Source of the DNA: Azolla pinnata
Taxonomy: Eukaryota; Streptophyta; Polypodiopsida; Salviniales; Salviniaceae
DNA: 64,000 nt
Assembly (NCBI GenBank): GCA_037176905.1
Contig: JBBBWG010011779.1
Coordinates: forward strand, 23,396 to 87,395
Direction of reading: 5' to 3'
Part shown: one piece after another, positions 62,479 to 64,000 of the stretch
Layout of the letters: each line of letters starts with the position of its first letter
Numbering within the stretch: the first letter of the stretch is position 1
Notes under the pieces: generated by a model
What the model saw: the letters and a program-made list of their open reading frames with translations, nothing else
The model's database searches: none
Told to the model about the DNA's origin: nothing
Program-made: the position numbers and the translations under genes

Positions 62479-63240
62479 TTAGATGTGGTCCGGAGCCTCT
62501 TCCAAATAGGCACCATAGTCAGGGTCCTGAGGCTTCGGGACCTTCACAAAACGGCCCTCGGCCATGCCATTGCCGCTGCCAGGCATCATAGGCGCACCTT
62601 CCCGCAGCTTATTGACTCCACGCAAGGCATTCTTTGCGAAACGGGCAGCATACATGGTCGAGACCAAGCTAGCGTTTGCTGCCGCATCCATCGCTTCCAT
62701 ATCCTCCTCATCATCAACATCAACAGCATCATCATCATCACCACCATAGCCATACATCTCGGCAAGGGCCTTCCTCTTCTTGTATCGGCGCCAAGCGGCT
62801 TGTATGAAGCTGGCAGCCCACGAGCGCCAGGGGTGCGAGTAGAACCGGAACATCTGGTGAAGCTTCTTGCTATGCAGGAGGCGGAACTGCTTAGCCACCG
62901 ACTTGAGGTCCTCAGCTGTCAGTGCGAACGCCTCGACCTCTCCTTCGGCTTCGATGGTTCGGTTCGATGTGGGCAGGTTCACGCTCTGCTTGGGGTCCAG
63001 AGCCCACGACACGAGCTCCTCGCCGCAGAACTCGCCCTTCCCTACCTTGATCTGGTTGTAGTAGCCCAACCTGCCTCCATCGGTCGATACACTGTTTAGG
63101 ACACCACGCACCACGAACAGCATTTCGCTCACCGGATCGCCCTCCCTCATGATCACCGTCGACTTTGTGCACAGCACCGGCCTCAGCCGCTCGCAGATCG
63201 CATCCCGCAGCTTTGCATCCATCCCCTCGAACAATGGGAC
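62479..63240 (-). CDS. Cyclic nucleotide-gated ion channel (CNGC), C-terminal exon only
   Basis: The last exon of a larger gene encodes 253 residues after an acceptor at 63241 (CTTCAAAG before GTCCCATTG), read from VPLFEGMD onward. This is the cytosolic cyclic-nucleotide-binding domain of a plant CNGC: LRPVLCTKSTVIMREGD, the phosphate-binding cassette region GEFCGEELVSWALDP, the EVEAFALTAEDLKSVA helix, and the calmodulin-binding IQ segment FIQAAWRRYKKRK. An acidic GDDDDAVDVDDEED stretch and an Ala-rich tail follow. CNGCs are calcium-permeable plasma-membrane channels in signalling. The pore and membrane exons must lie beyond 63241. I found none in the remaining 760 bases, which are duplicated and (CT)n-rich. 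The gene is cut by the window, not broken. Confidence 0.93.
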   Translation of the reverse strand, partial: VPLFEGMDAKLRDAICERLRPVLCTKSTVIMREGDPVSEMLFVVRGVLNSVSTDGGRLGYYNQIKVGKGEFCGEELVSWALDPKQSVNLPTSNRTIEAEGEVEAFALTAEDLKSVAKQFRLLHSKKLHQMFRFYSHPWRSWAASFIQAAWRRYKKRKALAEMYGYGGDDDDAVDVDDEEDMEAMDAAANASLVSTMYAARFAKNALRGVNKLREGAPMMPGSGNGMAEGRFVKVPKPQDPDYGAYLEEAPDHI

Positions 63241-63260
63241 CTTTGAAGAAAAAACATAGA

Positions 63261-63770
63261 AATCGCTCGTGCTCCCATTATCCAAACATAAAGACTGTCA
63301 TAACCACATTTTTATGCCTGGTAATGACCGATGGCACCTCCCTGGTTTTGGAGACCTTCCCGCCTTCGAAAAACTTCAAGCAATCCAAATCACAGGATCC
63401 AATGCTCTTTGATATCTAAACTCTTTCAGAACTTCTATCTATCTGTTTATGTCAACTATCTAGCACAAATCCCAATCGCTCTGTGTTCCGACTATCCAAA
63501 CACAAAGACTGTCAAAACCACATTTTATGCCTGGTAATGACCAATGGCAGCACCTCCCTGGTTTTGTATATATCTTCCCGTCTTTGAAAAACTTCAAACA
63601 ATCTAAATCACAGGATCCAATGCTCTTTGCTATCTAGATAACTGTTCACCTATTTCAGTGATAAGCACCAGTGACAATGGAATAGCAGCCTCGTAAAGAA
63701 TTAGAAATTAGACTCTTTCAGAACTTCTACATCTATTTATGTCAACTATCTAGCACAGGGTCGGTCAAAA
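63261..63770. repeat. About 212-bp tandem duplication in the last CNGC intron
   Basis: Two direct copies start near 63261 and 63473. Both contain AATCGCTC, ATCCAAACAYAAAGACTGTC, TATGCCTGGTAATGACC, CTCCCTGGTTTTG, CACAGGATCCAATGCTCTTT and CTCTTTCAGAACTTCTA. The second copy has an insertion of about 75 bases near 63635-63710. Confidence 0.9.
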
Positions 63771-63924
63771 CCATTGAAAAGCGAAACAGTGACCAAAGAC
63801 CCTTCCCTTGTTTCGGAGTTCTTTATGTTTTCTTTACACTATGGACAAATGGATATACACCAAATTATTGTGTTTTTTTTGTCTCCTGGGTCATGTTGGC
63901 CTTGAAAGTACGTTAATATACCGT

Positions 63925-63925
<1 letters not shown>

Positions 63926-64000
<75 letters not shown>
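63926..64000. repeat. (CT)n microsatellite at the window end
   Basis: An uninterrupted run of CT dinucleotides that continues to the last base, so its true length is unknown. Confidence 0.97.

Overview
The window is nuclear DNA of a land plant. The evidence is spliced genes with GT-AG introns, two PLS-type pentatricopeptide repeat (PPR) proteins, a galacturonosyltransferase-like protein, a RUNKEL-type kinase, a plant cyclic nucleotide-gated channel, a type II (AVP2-like) proton pyrophosphatase, and telo-box motifs in 5' flanks. Introns are mostly short, with some of 1 to 5 kb. Microsatellites and minisatellites are very frequent, and I saw no recognisable transposon. The divergence of several proteins from the angiosperm versions I know makes a non-flowering plant (lycophyte, fern or bryophyte) plausible, but I cannot fix the lineage.

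Eleven genes were reconstructed by joining exons at GT-AG (once GC-AG) sites and checking that phases match. In order they are: a Ded1/DDX3-like DEAD-box helicase (+, 1464-4815); a phosphoglycerate-mutase-like histidine phosphatase (+, 7143-9280); an NDUFAF7/MidA-like methyltransferase (+, 10968-16542); an intronless PPR protein (-, 17581-19983); a divergent GAUT-like GT8 protein (+, 22956-26673); a type II H+-pyrophosphatase (-, 28037-34288); a second intronless PPR protein (-, 36590-39133); a RUNKEL-like kinase with a long helical C-terminal half (-, 40795-47901); FIS1 (+, 49877-53437); a SAM / coiled-coil / PH protein of 11 exons (-, 55843-59594); and the last exon of a CNGC channel (-, 62479-63240), whose upstream exons lie beyond the window. 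A 100-base run of N inside a 49-bp satellite (10198-10297) marks an assembly gap.

The genes do not form an operon-like unit. Several act in mitochondria or organelles (NDUFAF7, FIS1 and probably both PPR proteins), but nothing in the sequence links them. The most unusual features are these: all ten genes with a visible start have a high-copy tandem array in the 5' flank, while the convergent 3' intergenic regions are nearly free of arrays; a PPR gene carries two in-frame microsatellites that expand one inter-helix loop to about 40 residues; both PPR proteins stop at the same point of the E motif; one gene encodes a SAM plus PH architecture I cannot match to a named plant family; and a 0.9-kb degenerate TTAGGG-type array is interstitial. 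Small local tandem duplications recur across the window.
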